DNA from: Alphaproteobacteria bacterium
GTDB taxonomy: Bacteria; Pseudomonadota; Alphaproteobacteria; UBA2136; UBA6156
Length of the DNA stretch: 44,703 nucleotides
Direction of reading: 5' to 3'
Assembly (NCBI GenBank): GCA_027483385.1
Contig: JAIXUT010000155.1
Span: forward strand, 1-44,703
Shown here piece after piece: positions 22,878-31,808 of the stretch. The position numbers were made by a program, and so were the translations under genes. A model generated the notes under the pieces. The model was not told the origin of the DNA. It was given only the letters and a program-made list of their open reading frames with translations, and ran no database searches. Position 1 is the first letter of the stretch. Each line of letters opens with the position of its first letter.

Positions 22878-23264
22878 TCAGGCCGAAGCCGCATTCTGCC
22901 CACGTCCGCCTTCAATCACGCAGAAGGGGAAATGGTGCTGGCCGTGCAGCAGGTGCCGCTCCATCATCGCTTCAAAATGCAGCTGAAAGTGTGCTGGTAA
23001 ATCATTCAGCATGTTCAGCACATACTGATCGGTTTCGGGCACCTCGGCATAGACGAGATAATCGTCGCCGACCTCCCACACGCCAACTATCACGTCAGAA
23101 TGCGAGGAGTAAAGTGCAAAAGGAATCAGAACCTTCGCAACGCTTCGAAGTTCATCTTCCAGCACGCGAAAAACCCAGCGGTTACGTTCGTTTGGCGTTT
23201 GGCATACGTAGGCCATCAGCTGTTTTTCTTCACTTAAAAAAAGTGAGAGTTCTTGCGGGGACAT
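22878..23264 (-). CDS. Hypothetical protein (128 aa)
   Basis: Complete ORF with a ribosome-binding-like GGAGGAAA just upstream of the ATG and a terminator downstream; no family recognised. Confidence 0.65.
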   Translation of the reverse strand: MSPQELSLFLSEEKQLMAYVCQTPNERNRWVFRVLEDELRSVAKVLIPFALYSSHSDVIVGVWEVGDDYLVYAEVPETDQYVLNMLNDLPAHFQLHFEAMMERHLLHGQHHFPFCVIEGGRGQNAASA

Positions 23265-23310
23265 GGTTTCCTCCTCGGTTCCGCAAATTAAAAACGCAAT
23301 ACGAATAGCA

Positions 23311-23331
23311 AAGGGGTGTCTAGCACCCCTT
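23311..23331 (-). terminator. Hairpin downstream of ssb, possible terminator
   Basis: AAGGGGTG TCTAG CACCCCTT perfect inverted repeat 3' of ssb; no strong T tract. Confidence 0.5.
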
Positions 23332-23355
23332 CAGCTTTAAGTCAATATGTGTATA

Positions 23356-23835
23356 CTAAAACGGAATCTCGTCGTCGAAAGGCGCTTCAGCCGAGATTTT
23401 TTTCGGCGCCACGCTCGGTGCTGTAGTGCCCATGGTGCTTTGGCGCGGCTGGTAGTCGCCACCGCTGCTGCCGCCCATGCCAGCGCCGTCGCCATCGCGC
23501 GGGCCACCCAACATGGTGAAATTATCCACAATAATTTCGTACTGCGTGCGCTCCTGGTTTTCCTTGTCCGTCCACTTGCGGCTCTGGATGCGCCCTTCCA
23601 CGTACACGCTCTTGCCTTTTTTCAGAAACTTTTCCGCCACTTCGGCCTGCTTGCCAAACACTACCAGGCGGTGCCATTCGGTGCTTTCATCGCGCTGGCC
23701 CGTTGCCTTGTTGTAGCGGCTTTCGGTGGTCGCAATTGTCATGTTGGCAATCTTATCGCCGCTTTGGGTGGCGCGTACTTCTGGGTCCTTGCCCAAGTTA
23801 CCAATGAGAATCACTTTATTCACGCTTCCAGCCAT
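23356..23835 (-). CDS. ssb: Single-stranded DNA-binding protein
   Basis: MAGSVNKVILIGNLGKDPEVRATQSGDKIANMTIATTE...STEWHRLVVFGKQAEVAEKFLKKGKSVYVEGRIQSRKW; acidic tail ends FDDEIPF. Confidence 0.97.
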   Translation of the reverse strand: MAGSVNKVILIGNLGKDPEVRATQSGDKIANMTIATTESRYNKATGQRDESTEWHRLVVFGKQAEVAEKFLKKGKSVYVEGRIQSRKWTDKENQERTQYEIIVDNFTMLGGPRDGDGAGMGGSSGGDYQPRQSTMGTTAPSVAPKKISAEAPFDDEIPF

Positions 23836-23894
23836 TGCCAATGCTCCCCTTTTCCTTGGCAGGCATGTAAGCATAGATGTACGCAAATGAAAAG

Positions 23895-23916
23895 AGGCCC
23901 CGTTCGCACGGAGCCT
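23895..23916 (-). terminator. Rho-independent terminator for the 23942-24292 gene
   Basis: Minus strand AGGCTCCGT-GCGA-ACGGGGCCT followed by CTTTTC. Confidence 0.65.
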
Positions 23917-23941
23917 TTGTTGACGATCCCTGGAAGCAGGT

Positions 23942-24292
23942 TCAGGGAGATGGGGAAACACCCAACACGGACATCAAATCCCGCGTGGTATAGCGCCGCG
24001 CCAGATATTCGGCAGGTGCCCGGTTGACCTGACTTGTACCCTTCCAACCTTGCTTGGGCGGCTTGGATACGCCCAGACGCCCTGCGACCGTTGAATCGCG
24101 AGGTAAATACTTGGCAAGAAACCGCGTCTCCGACAAGCCCGAGACGTCGGGCAACGGCGCGAACGGTTGGTCGATGAAGTCATCGGGCACCAGAAACGCC
24201 AGTTCGTCTGCCGATAGGCCTTGAGACTGGATAATCTCCGCCAGCTTGGCGCGGAACGCCTGATCTTCCGCGAGCGTGCGTACATCGTGCAT
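23942..24292 (-). CDS. Hypothetical protein (116 aa)
   Basis: Complete ORF with AAGGAAAATACC upstream of the ATG and a terminator hairpin downstream; no family recognised. Confidence 0.55.
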   Translation of the reverse strand: MHDVRTLAEDQAFRAKLAEIIQSQGLSADELAFLVPDDFIDQPFAPLPDVSGLSETRFLAKYLPRDSTVAGRLGVSKPPKQGWKGTSQVNRAPAEYLARRYTTRDLMSVLGVSPSP

Positions 24293-24361
24293 GGTATTTT
24301 CCTTTTGCGGGAGTGAAGAATAAGCAAATTAAACGCATCGATACGACCTTCGCCACCCTTG

Positions 24362-24472
24362 GCCCTTGCGGGCTCCACCCCCTCCGGGATGGTGGGGTGG
24401 TGTTGGGCGGTTGGCCCAACCAGGCTAGCAACCGAGAGATGATTCGGTTGCGCGTCAGCGAGTCGTCGACGC
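24362..24472. other. Intergenic run of consecutive inverted repeats (candidate structured RNA or leader)
   Basis: GCCC-TTGC-GGGC (24362-24373); CCACCCC...GGGGTGG (24375-24400); GTTGGGC-GGTTG-GCCCAAC (24402-24420); GCAACCGA-GAGATGAT-TCGGTTGC (24428-24451); GCGTC...GACGC (24452-24472). Confidence 0.55.
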
Positions 24473-24541
24473 ATTCGAGATTTTTAACCTCTATAAAGTA
24501 GGCGGCTTGCTTTTGGCTGTCAAGCGCCGTAAGCATGGGCC

Positions 24542-24766
24542 ATGACACCCTTGGCCACCGAACTTAAAACTGCCATTGAAGCCGCACTGCCCGGCAGCGT
24601 GGCCACCGTGCACGACCCCGACGGCGCCCATTTAAGTGCCGTGGTGGTGGCGCCGCAGTTTGCGGGGTTATCTCGGCTGGCGCAGCACAAGCTGGTGTAC
24701 GCAGCGTTGGGCGATGCCATGCACGCACGTGTGCATGCCCTGCAGTTAACGACCCGCGCCAATTAG
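24542..24766 (+). CDS. BolA/IbaG-family protein
   Basis: AHLSAVVVAPQFAGLSRLAQHKLVYAALGDAMHARVHALQLTT is BolA-like. Confidence 0.9.
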   Translation: MTPLATELKTAIEAALPGSVATVHDPDGAHLSAVVVAPQFAGLSRLAQHKLVYAALGDAMHARVHALQLTTRAN

Positions 24767-25563
24767 GTTTGCTTCAGGGCCACCAGCGCCTTGTAAGCCT
24801 GCTGGTTGCTGACGCCCGTATGGCGCGCCACCAGGGCCGCCAGTTCCTTCAGCGAATCTGCAGCCATCGGCTTGGCAGCGGCTATTACGCTGGCACTGGT
24901 GGCCGTGCCAATTATCACCACGCATTCGCCTTTCAGTTCACCCAGCCCTGATAAAGTTGCCAAATCTGGCCCGTGCCAGGTTTCGTGCAGTTTTGTCAGT
25001 TCTCGCGCCACGCGGGCAGGACGGTTGCCCAAGGCATCAAGTGCCGATTGGCACAACGCCGCCACGCGGTTTGGGCTTTCATAGAGCACCAGCGGCAGCC
25101 CCATGTTTCCCCACGTCTGCCAAAATTCGCGCCGCGCCTTGCTGGTACGGGGAGGGAAGCCCAAAAATAAAAACCCCGGGTTATCAATACCCACCAAGCC
25201 ACTGCCTGCGGCCGCGTTGGCCAGCGCGGTGGGCCCGCCGATGACTTCAATCCTTACCCCCGCCCCATGGGCGGCGGCAATCAGGCGCGCCCCAGGGTCT
25301 GAAAGCGCGGGCAGGCCGCTGTCGCTCAGCAGCGCCACGGGTTGACCCGTTTGCAAGCGTTTCAGCAGGGCAGGGATTTGCGCCGCTTCGTTGTGCCCAT
25401 GCAGTGCCACCAGTTTGGGCGTTGGCAGCCCCAGCAACTGAAACAAGCGGCCCGCCCGGCGCGTATCTTCGCACGCCACCAGCGTGGTGGCTTGCAGGGC
25501 GGCAATCAGGCGCGGGCTGGCATCTTGCAGGTTGCCGATGGGGGTGCCGAGTACTGAAAGCAT
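24763..25563 (-). CDS. rsmI: 16S rRNA (cytidine(1402)-2'-O)-methyltransferase
   Basis: LSVLGTPIGNLQDASPRLIAAL, VACEDTRRAGRLF, VALLSDSGLPALSDPGARLI, VVLYESPNRV region; tetrapyrrole methylase family. Confidence 0.95.
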   Translation of the reverse strand: MLSVLGTPIGNLQDASPRLIAALQATTLVACEDTRRAGRLFQLLGLPTPKLVALHGHNEAAQIPALLKRLQTGQPVALLSDSGLPALSDPGARLIAAAHGAGVRIEVIGGPTALANAAAGSGLVGIDNPGFLFLGFPPRTSKARREFWQTWGNMGLPLVLYESPNRVAALCQSALDALGNRPARVARELTKLHETWHGPDLATLSGLGELKGECVVIIGTATSASVIAAAKPMAADSLKELAALVARHTGVSNQQAYKALVALKQT

Positions 25564-25630
25564 AGTGACAAACTGCCTGAAATAAACTAACTTGCCAATG
25601 AGACTTAACTTTTCTTATCGGGAGGCAGAA

Positions 25631-25846
25631 ATGCCAAAAAATGTACCAGTGTATGGTATTCAAGATGGCTACGACTGGCGTGGAGCAAAAGCGCAAGAGC
25701 TGTTGAAGGATGCGCTGGAGCGAAACTTGGCGCCCTCCGAGATTGCCGGGAAGTTCCCGCCCGACTTTTTGGGCCGAGTTCCCTCAACACGACTCATTGG
25801 CCCTAAGCTCTGGCGAATGCGAAAAGCGAATGGCGCCCACACTTAA
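25631..25846 (+). CDS. Small hypothetical protein (71 aa)
   Basis: ORF 25592-25846; ATG at 25631 is preceded by CGGGAGGCAGAA. MPKNVPVYGIQDGYDWRGAKAQELLKDALERNL... Confidence 0.5.
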   Translation: MPKNVPVYGIQDGYDWRGAKAQELLKDALERNLAPSEIAGKFPPDFLGRVPSTRLIGPKLWRMRKANGAHT

Positions 25847-25862
25847 GGGCGCCGTTTGGCGT

Positions 25863-27500
25863 TTACAGCAGCCACTGCGCTTCGTAGCGGTCGGGGAGGT
25901 CATTTTCCAGCAGCACCACATCACCAGCCTGTGTGTTGGTTTTCAGCCATTTCAGTGCGGCCGCAAAGGTGGGCAGCTGTATCAGTTGCGCATGCCCTGC
26001 CTGCTGGATGGCCTGCACAAAACTTGGGATTCGCTGCGGCGCCACCGCGATGACGATATCGGCGGATTTGGCCGCCAGCTGGCCTAAGCGCGCGTGTTCG
26101 GCGTCATGCAATTCCCCCAGCTCCACCATTCCGGGCGTGATGAGGATTTTCCGTTGCCCCGCCCCCAGCAGGGCCAGTGTTTCCAACGCGGTGGCAAAGC
26201 CTGCGGGGTTGCTGTTGTAGCTGTCATCGATGAGGGTGATGGCGCCTTCTTGCCGCACACTCAGGCGGTGTGGTGCTGGCTGCACGGCCTTCAGTGCCGC
26301 CACACTGGTGGCCTTGGGCACGCCCAGTTCGGTGGCGAGTGCAAAGGCGGTGGCCAAGTTTGGTGCCATGGTCGCGCCATGAATGGGGGTACCAAAAGCA
26401 CTAAGCTGGCCGCGATGTTCAATCGCGAGCTGCAACCCATGGGCGGTGGCCTTGGCTTGTTTCAGGTAATAGTCGCCGTCGCGTAGGTAAGCTTTGGTGG
26501 CGCTGACCAACCGAATACCAGGATACTTGGCCACCAACGGCTGCCATAACTCGGGCGGAATGCAATCGATGCTTAAGACCACTGGCCCACCGCGCGCCAC
26601 TGTTGCATGCACCACCTCAAACTCGGCCTCGGCCACCTTGGCCACACTGCCAAAGCGTTCCAGATGCGCAGGGCCGATGGCGGTGGTGGCGCAGGCATCG
26701 GGCGGGAACAGCTGGCAAAGCTTGGCGATGCTGCCCACCTTGTAAGCGCCCATTTCGGCCAGAAAATACTGATGATGCGGCTGCAGCCGTTCGCGCACAA
26801 TCCGCGCCAAACCCAGTGCCGTGTTGGTACTGCCAGGGCTGAGCAAGGTTGGCGCATGGGCTTGTAAAATGGCGTGTAAAAAATACTTGGTGCTGGTTTT
26901 GCCAAAGGCCCCTGAAAGGCTGATAATTGTGGGGTTAAGGCGCGCCAGCAGGGCGGTGGCTTCCCGTAAATAAAGTTTGTTGCTGTACGCTTGCCAGGGC
27001 TTTAACAGCAAGTTTGCGGTATTGAGCGCCAGCGGAATGATTTGTATCCCCGCCACCGTGGCCAGCAGGCCTACCAAAGGTTCGGCGGGCAGCAGCAGCG
27101 CCAAGCTCGCCACCACAGGTGCACAGGCCACGCCCGCCAGCAGCCACAGCTGTGTGGCACGCGGCGTGAGGACCAGGGGCTTTTTACCGACTTTGGTCGG
27201 GTCGGGCTCTTGGCGCAGGCGCCAGAGCAGCCAGGCCCCCGCCATCAGGCCCGTAGCTGCGGGTTGCACGGCAGCAAACGGCAGCATCACCAGTAGCCCC
27301 ACGCTGGCCCAGCGGTCGTAGGCGCGGGCCGCCCACCACCAGCTTAAAAAACGGCGAAAATCATATTCTTCTTGCTGAAAATAGTGCAAATAGGTGCGCA
27401 ACCGCAGGGCGGCGAAGGTGCCAAAAATGGCTGCAAGCACCAGGTTTTCCATGGTGATAAAATACTTGAAATCGACGCGGCTGTCGCCTAAGCTGCCCAC
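25863..27500 (-). CDS. Membrane-anchored Mur ligase family protein (MurF-like)
   Basis: Hydrophobic N-terminal region, then GAFGKTSTK P-loop, STNTALG, LAEMGAYKVGSI, GPAHLERFGSVAKVAEAEFEV, DDSYNSNPAGF. In-frame ATG (MENLVLAAIFG) about 16 codons in may be the true start. Confidence 0.88.
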   Translation of the reverse strand: MGSLGDSRVDFKYFITMENLVLAAIFGTFAALRLRTYLHYFQQEEYDFRRFLSWWWAARAYDRWASVGLLVMLPFAAVQPAATGLMAGAWLLWRLRQEPDPTKVGKKPLVLTPRATQLWLLAGVACAPVVASLALLLPAEPLVGLLATVAGIQIIPLALNTANLLLKPWQAYSNKLYLREATALLARLNPTIISLSGAFGKTSTKYFLHAILQAHAPTLLSPGSTNTALGLARIVRERLQPHHQYFLAEMGAYKVGSIAKLCQLFPPDACATTAIGPAHLERFGSVAKVAEAEFEVVHATVARGGPVVLSIDCIPPELWQPLVAKYPGIRLVSATKAYLRDGDYYLKQAKATAHGLQLAIEHRGQLSAFGTPIHGATMAPNLATAFALATELGVPKATSVAALKAVQPAPHRLSVRQEGAITLIDDSYNSNPAGFATALETLALLGAGQRKILITPGMVELGELHDAEHARLGQLAAKSADIVIAVAPQRIPSFVQAIQQAGHAQLIQLPTFAAALKWLKTNTQAGDVVLLENDLPDRYEAQWLL

Positions 27501-27779
27501 ATGAATGCTGCTGCACTGGCCACCCGTGGATTACCCTTGCTGGGGCTGGTTGGGGGTGCAGCGGCGGGTTATGTTCTGTTTTTGCACCTGATGCAAACCA
27601 ACCAAGCCTTTGCCGAAGGGGTGGGCGCGCTTTCGCCCAGCCTGGCCAACCAGTTTGCCTGCGGCTGCCCATTGTGCAGCGGGCGGGCGCAATGCAGCAG
27701 TTCGGTTGTGGGGGAATTAAGCCTGAATCGCCTCGAGAATGGCGGCCTGAACGACCTGTTTCGCGGCCTGCCGAAATAG
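27501..27779 (+). CDS. Small predicted membrane protein with cysteine cluster
   Basis: Divergent from the MurF-like gene. N-terminal hydrophobic segment followed by CGCPLCSGRAQC. Confidence 0.5.
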   Translation: MNAAALATRGLPLLGLVGGAAAGYVLFLHLMQTNQAFAEGVGALSPSLANQFACGCPLCSGRAQCSSSVVGELSLNRLENGGLNDLFRGLPK

Positions 27780-27810
27780 CCACGTTTTTTGTTCGTTAGC
27801 CTATTTGCAC

Positions 27811-28653
27811 CTATTTAATTGGGTTGCCTAGCGCCAAGCTACTAAGCCATTCCTGCATCTGATACCCTACCACTGCTTGCCCACGGGTGAGCAGCGTATG
27901 GTGATTAAGATGCGGCAATACGTGCAGCCGCCCATGGGGCAGGCCACGTTGCAAACTCTGGCCGACATCGGGCGGGGTATCCTCGTCTTCGGCGCCATAC
28001 AGCAGCAGGGCAGGGGTGGTAATGGTGGGCAACAACGCGCTCGCATCGTCGCGCACCACCTGCATGAACATCGGTCGCAAGGCGGCGGGGCAGTTCAGGG
28101 CGTCGCGGCTGCCAAACGTTGCGCGGAGCTGGTTGAGTAGGCCTTCCCCCAGCAAGGGTTTTACCAAATGTCCAACGCGCATCAGTTGCCGCACCAGCCA
28201 GCGCTTCCAGCGTTTTTTGAACGGCAAACGGCGCGGCACACCCGCGCCCGCCAGCGCTACAATCCCAACCAAGTTTGGCACAGACTGCGCTGCTGCATGC
28301 AACGCCACCCGAAAGCCCATGCTATGGCCTACCAGAACAGTCGGGCAGGGGGGCAGGGTTGCCAGCCAGGCGCTCAGCAGCTTCGCCATGGCGGCGGGGC
28401 TGGCGTCGGTGTTGGCTATGGGCGCGGCCACGCGGCCATGGCCAGGCAAATCCAGCAGCCAGCATTCCCCTTGCCTTAACAGGCTGTTGGCCAGCCCGCG
28501 CAAGCTGCTGCGTTCCAGCCCCCAGCCGTGCATGAGCACCAAACGCACGGGCCCGGTGCCATCGGTCAGTGGCTCGGCGTGCAGGGCCAGCCCCTGGTGG
28601 GTAAATTCAAGCGTGCCAAACATAGGCCAACCGTAGCAAAGCTGCCACGGCAA
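27811..28653 (-). CDS. Alpha/beta hydrolase
   Basis: VLMHGWGLERSSLRGLANSL, LLDLPGHGRVAAP, VLVGHSMGFRVALHAA (nucleophile elbow), LNHHTLL. Start at the internal ATG (MFGTLEF) is possible. Confidence 0.9.
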   Translation of the reverse strand: MPWQLCYGWPMFGTLEFTHQGLALHAEPLTDGTGPVRLVLMHGWGLERSSLRGLANSLLRQGECWLLDLPGHGRVAAPIANTDASPAAMAKLLSAWLATLPPCPTVLVGHSMGFRVALHAAAQSVPNLVGIVALAGAGVPRRLPFKKRWKRWLVRQLMRVGHLVKPLLGEGLLNQLRATFGSRDALNCPAALRPMFMQVVRDDASALLPTITTPALLLYGAEDEDTPPDVGQSLQRGLPHGRLHVLPHLNHHTLLTRGQAVVGYQMQEWLSSLALGNPIK

Positions 28654-28722
28654 GGCTACGGCAACGGGCCAGCAATGCTAATAATGCATGCAACTAAGCC
28701 CACATCGTGGCAGGTTAAGGGC

Positions 28723-29964
28723 ATGAACCTCCCCCGCGTGGCCGTATTGTTTGGTGGCCCCAGTGCCGAACACGACGTCAGTGTGCTCACCGGTCTGCAA
28801 GCACTGGAAGCGCTCGACCCGACCCGCTTTGAAGGTGTGCCCGTGTATATCGATTTACAGGGCCATTGGTGGCTTGGCCTCGAACCCAAAAACCCACTGC
28901 GCGAACGCCAGAATTATCTTCCGGATTTGGCCCTGCAACGCCAGCTAACCCGCGTGCAGTTTGCGGTGGGTGGGGCCCGCCAGCAGGGCCGCTGGCAGCT
29001 GCAGGCGGTGGCCCAGCCCTGGTTTGGCCGCGCCGCTGCAATTCCGTTCGATTACTTCCTACCCGCCCTGCACGGCAGCTGGGGCGAAGATGGCACCGTG
29101 CAAGGTGCCTTGGCCGCAGAGGGCGCGATTGTGGCAGGCAGCGGGGTGGGCGGCATGGCCACCACCATCCATAAGCACCACACGGCGTTGCTGGCGGCCA
29201 GCTTGGGCATCCCCGTGGTGCCCACACATACAGTACGGCGCGGTGAAAGCCTCAACCCGGCAGCCTTAAAAGCGCTGGGTAAATTCCCGCTGTTCGTGAA
29301 GCCGAATTTTTTGGGCAGCAGCATTGGGGTGCATAAGGTGGCCGATATGGCGGCCTTGACCGAAGCCCTGGCAGCGGTGTTGCGGCTCGATACCCTGGCA
29401 CTGGTGCAGCCCTGCATCCCGAACTTAATAGAATATAACGTGGCCGTGCGGCGTCTGCCCAATGGCGAGGTGGTGACCAGCGCCATCGAGCGCCCCAAAC
29501 GCCAGGGCGACAGCTACGATTTTAAAACCAAATACCTCAGCGGTAACCAGAGCGGCACAATACACGGAAAACTTGGCGGTCATCAGGGCGAGGCCCTGCG
29601 GGGCATCATTGGCGCTACCCGTACGCTTAACCCCCCCGAACTGGCCAGCGGCCAAGGCGCCAAGCTGGCGGCTGCGATACGAGCCCACGCGGTAAGCCTG
29701 TTTGCCGAGCTGGATTTAATGGGCACCCCGCGGCTGGATTTTATGGTCAACGAAGCCACGGGCGCATTGTATTTTAATGAAATTAACCCCACCCCTGGCA
29801 GCTTCAGCTTCTTTTTATGGGAAGCCAGCACCGGCCCTGGGCAATGTGGCCTGACCGAATTGCTGACCGACCTGCTGACAGAAGCCCGCCAGCGCGCCCG
29901 CACCCACCACCGCCCGACCGATCCTGCCACCATGGGCGGCAGAATTTTTACCCGCCGTGGTTAA
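28723..29964 (+). CDS. ddl: D-alanine--D-alanine ligase family protein
   Basis: RVAVLFGGPSAEHDVSVLTGLQAL, LHGSWGEDGTVQGALAAEGAIVAGSGVGGMATTIHK, FVKPNFLGSSIGVHKV, LYFNEINPTPGSFSFF; ATP-grasp. Start MNLPRVAV. Confidence 0.92.
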   Translation: MNLPRVAVLFGGPSAEHDVSVLTGLQALEALDPTRFEGVPVYIDLQGHWWLGLEPKNPLRERQNYLPDLALQRQLTRVQFAVGGARQQGRWQLQAVAQPWFGRAAAIPFDYFLPALHGSWGEDGTVQGALAAEGAIVAGSGVGGMATTIHKHHTALLAASLGIPVVPTHTVRRGESLNPAALKALGKFPLFVKPNFLGSSIGVHKVADMAALTEALAAVLRLDTLALVQPCIPNLIEYNVAVRRLPNGEVVTSAIERPKRQGDSYDFKTKYLSGNQSGTIHGKLGGHQGEALRGIIGATRTLNPPELASGQGAKLAAAIRAHAVSLFAELDLMGTPRLDFMVNEATGALYFNEINPTPGSFSFFLWEASTGPGQCGLTELLTDLLTEARQRARTHHRPTDPATMGGRIFTRRG

Positions 29965-29969
29965 TTTAG

Positions 29970-31808
29970 TTAAGGCCGCTTGACCACCAACATGGTCAAA
30001 TCATCGGGCACGGGCCGCTGCACGGTTTTATGAAAGCCCGTCATCAGCTCCTGCAACGCATTGCGGGCGTGCAGGGCAGCGGGGATTTTCTGCCACGCCG
30101 CACTTAAACCTGCTTGGCCCCAACGGACGCCATTCTGGTGCGGGGCATCGGTAATCGCGTCACTCACAATCATTAATGTTTCGCCTGCATTTAATGTACC
30201 ATGCCGCAGCGTAGGGGTAAGTTTGGGCGTAAGCCCCAGCGGGAGGCCATTGCAGGAAAGTTCTGTTAAAGCCCCGTTCTTGCTCTTGCGCAGCATTGGG
30301 GGGGCACCACCCGCGCAATAGCGTAAGTCGCCAGTTTTGGTGTTGAGGACGGCGTACACATAGGCCGCAAAACAGCCAGGGCCCAACAGCTGGTGCAAGC
30401 TGCCATTCAGGTGTGTCGCAATTTCTACCGGGTCGTTCAGGTACCATTCGGTTTTAAGCAAGGTATGCAGCTGTACGGTGTTGAGGGCCGCCCGCAGGCC
30501 GTGGCCGGTAAAATCCATCACGCCCATGGCCAAGTGGTCTGGACCGGCTTCGGCGACTGTCCAGTAGTCGCCTGCCAAGGTTTCGCAACCCACATAGCTG
30601 CTGGCCAGTTGCACACCGTGGGCTTGAGCCAGTGCCGCCAGCGTAGCGGCTTTGGGTAGCATATCTTGCTGAAAGATGCGGGTGCGTTCAATTTCGGCCA
30701 GTTGGGTGTCGTGCAACCGCTCGGCTTTTTGCAATTGCTGGCGTTGTTGCAACAACCGTTCCAAACGCAAAGCCAAGGTATCACTGCCGCCAAATTCGGT
30801 ACGGCAAACATCCACATTCGGGAAGGTCAGGGCTAACGTACAGGCCTGTGCCAAGTTTTTATTGGCCCATAACAAAATTGGCATTTCAGGGTGGCTGTGC
30901 TGTAAATCGCGTAACGCGTAGGCAAGGCTGGCAAAGTTTGGCGCTTCGCCATCGAGCACCAGCAGCTGATGTTGTTCTGCGGCTTCCTGCGCTTCACGCA
31001 AGCTGCTGCAAACCTTTAAATTATTAGCCCCCGCACTGCGTAGGGCGCGTTCCAGCAAGGGCGCACGGCTGGCACTGCCTGCCCAGGCCAAAATTCGTGC
31101 CTCGGCGCGGAGGTCGCGTGGTTGCACGGCCTGTTTTACCTCCGCCAGCGGCAATGCAAATCGCACCAGCCGTCCGCCTGCATCGTAGGCCAAGCGCCCG
31201 CTTAAAAGTTTATGAATCAGGCCAATCCCGCGCCCGGTGGCAGTATGGCTGCTAATTCCGCGTTCCAAAACTTCGCGCACCCGAAAGCCCAGGCCACGGT
31301 CTTCCAGCTCCAACTGCAGTTCGGAGCCGTGAAGGCGGCAACTTAACCGTACCGGAATCCGCCCCAATGGCCCACGTAGGGCGGCCCCCAACCCACTTTG
31401 AAAGTTTACAAAGTCATCGAGTGAATTGCCGCCCAAAGTGCGCACCTGGCTGAGGCCCAAATTGCCGTGTTCAATGGCGTTTTGTAGTAACTCGGCGAGG
31501 ATTAATTGCAAGTTTGCCTGGATATCTGGCTGTAACTGGACACGCATACTCAGGGCATTGGCCAAGTCGGCGGCAGCCTTTTCGCCGTGCAGCAAACGGC
31601 TTTCGGCCACTAGCTGCAGCACGTCGGCTTTATGTGGAATCGGCAACAGCGCAGCAAGTTCGTGGGTCGAGACACCCGCCAGAATCTGTTTACTGCCACC
31701 ACTTAAAGCATTCTGCAGCCCTTCGGCGTCGGTGCATTGGCTTACACCTGGCAGCGTTGCGGTGGCACTCAGGGTCGCTATCGGGCGTCGGGCGCGGGCG
31801 GCGTTCAT
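29970..31808 (-). CDS. Fused RsbW-like HATPase / receiver-like / SpoIIE-type PP2C phosphatase
   Basis: GHKL boxes ILAELLQNAIEHGN, LEDRGLGF, GRGIGLIHKL. Receiver-like segment ILAWAGSASRAPLLERAL...LLVLDGE. PP2C motifs LAGDYW, GVMDFTGHGLRAAL, IVSDAITDA. Confidence 0.88.
   Translation of the reverse strand: MNAARARRPIATLSATATLPGVSQCTDAEGLQNALSGGSKQILAGVSTHELAALLPIPHKADVLQLVAESRLLHGEKAAADLANALSMRVQLQPDIQANLQLILAELLQNAIEHGNLGLSQVRTLGGNSLDDFVNFQSGLGAALRGPLGRIPVRLSCRLHGSELQLELEDRGLGFRVREVLERGISSHTATGRGIGLIHKLLSGRLAYDAGGRLVRFALPLAEVKQAVQPRDLRAEARILAWAGSASRAPLLERALRSAGANNLKVCSSLREAQEAAEQHQLLVLDGEAPNFASLAYALRDLQHSHPEMPILLWANKNLAQACTLALTFPNVDVCRTEFGGSDTLALRLERLLQQRQQLQKAERLHDTQLAEIERTRIFQQDMLPKAATLAALAQAHGVQLASSYVGCETLAGDYWTVAEAGPDHLAMGVMDFTGHGLRAALNTVQLHTLLKTEWYLNDPVEIATHLNGSLHQLLGPGCFAAYVYAVLNTKTGDLRYCAGGAPPMLRKSKNGALTELSCNGLPLGLTPKLTPTLRHGTLNAGETLMIVSDAITDAPHQNGVRWGQAGLSAAWQKIPAALHARNALQELMTGFHKTVQRPVPDDLTMLVVKRP

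Noticed and set aside
24180-24548. 122-aa minus-strand ORF and 62-aa plus-strand ORF (24313-24501) across the structured intergenic region
   Set aside because: Open frames over inverted repeats, overlapping the better-supported 116-aa ORF; no independent support.
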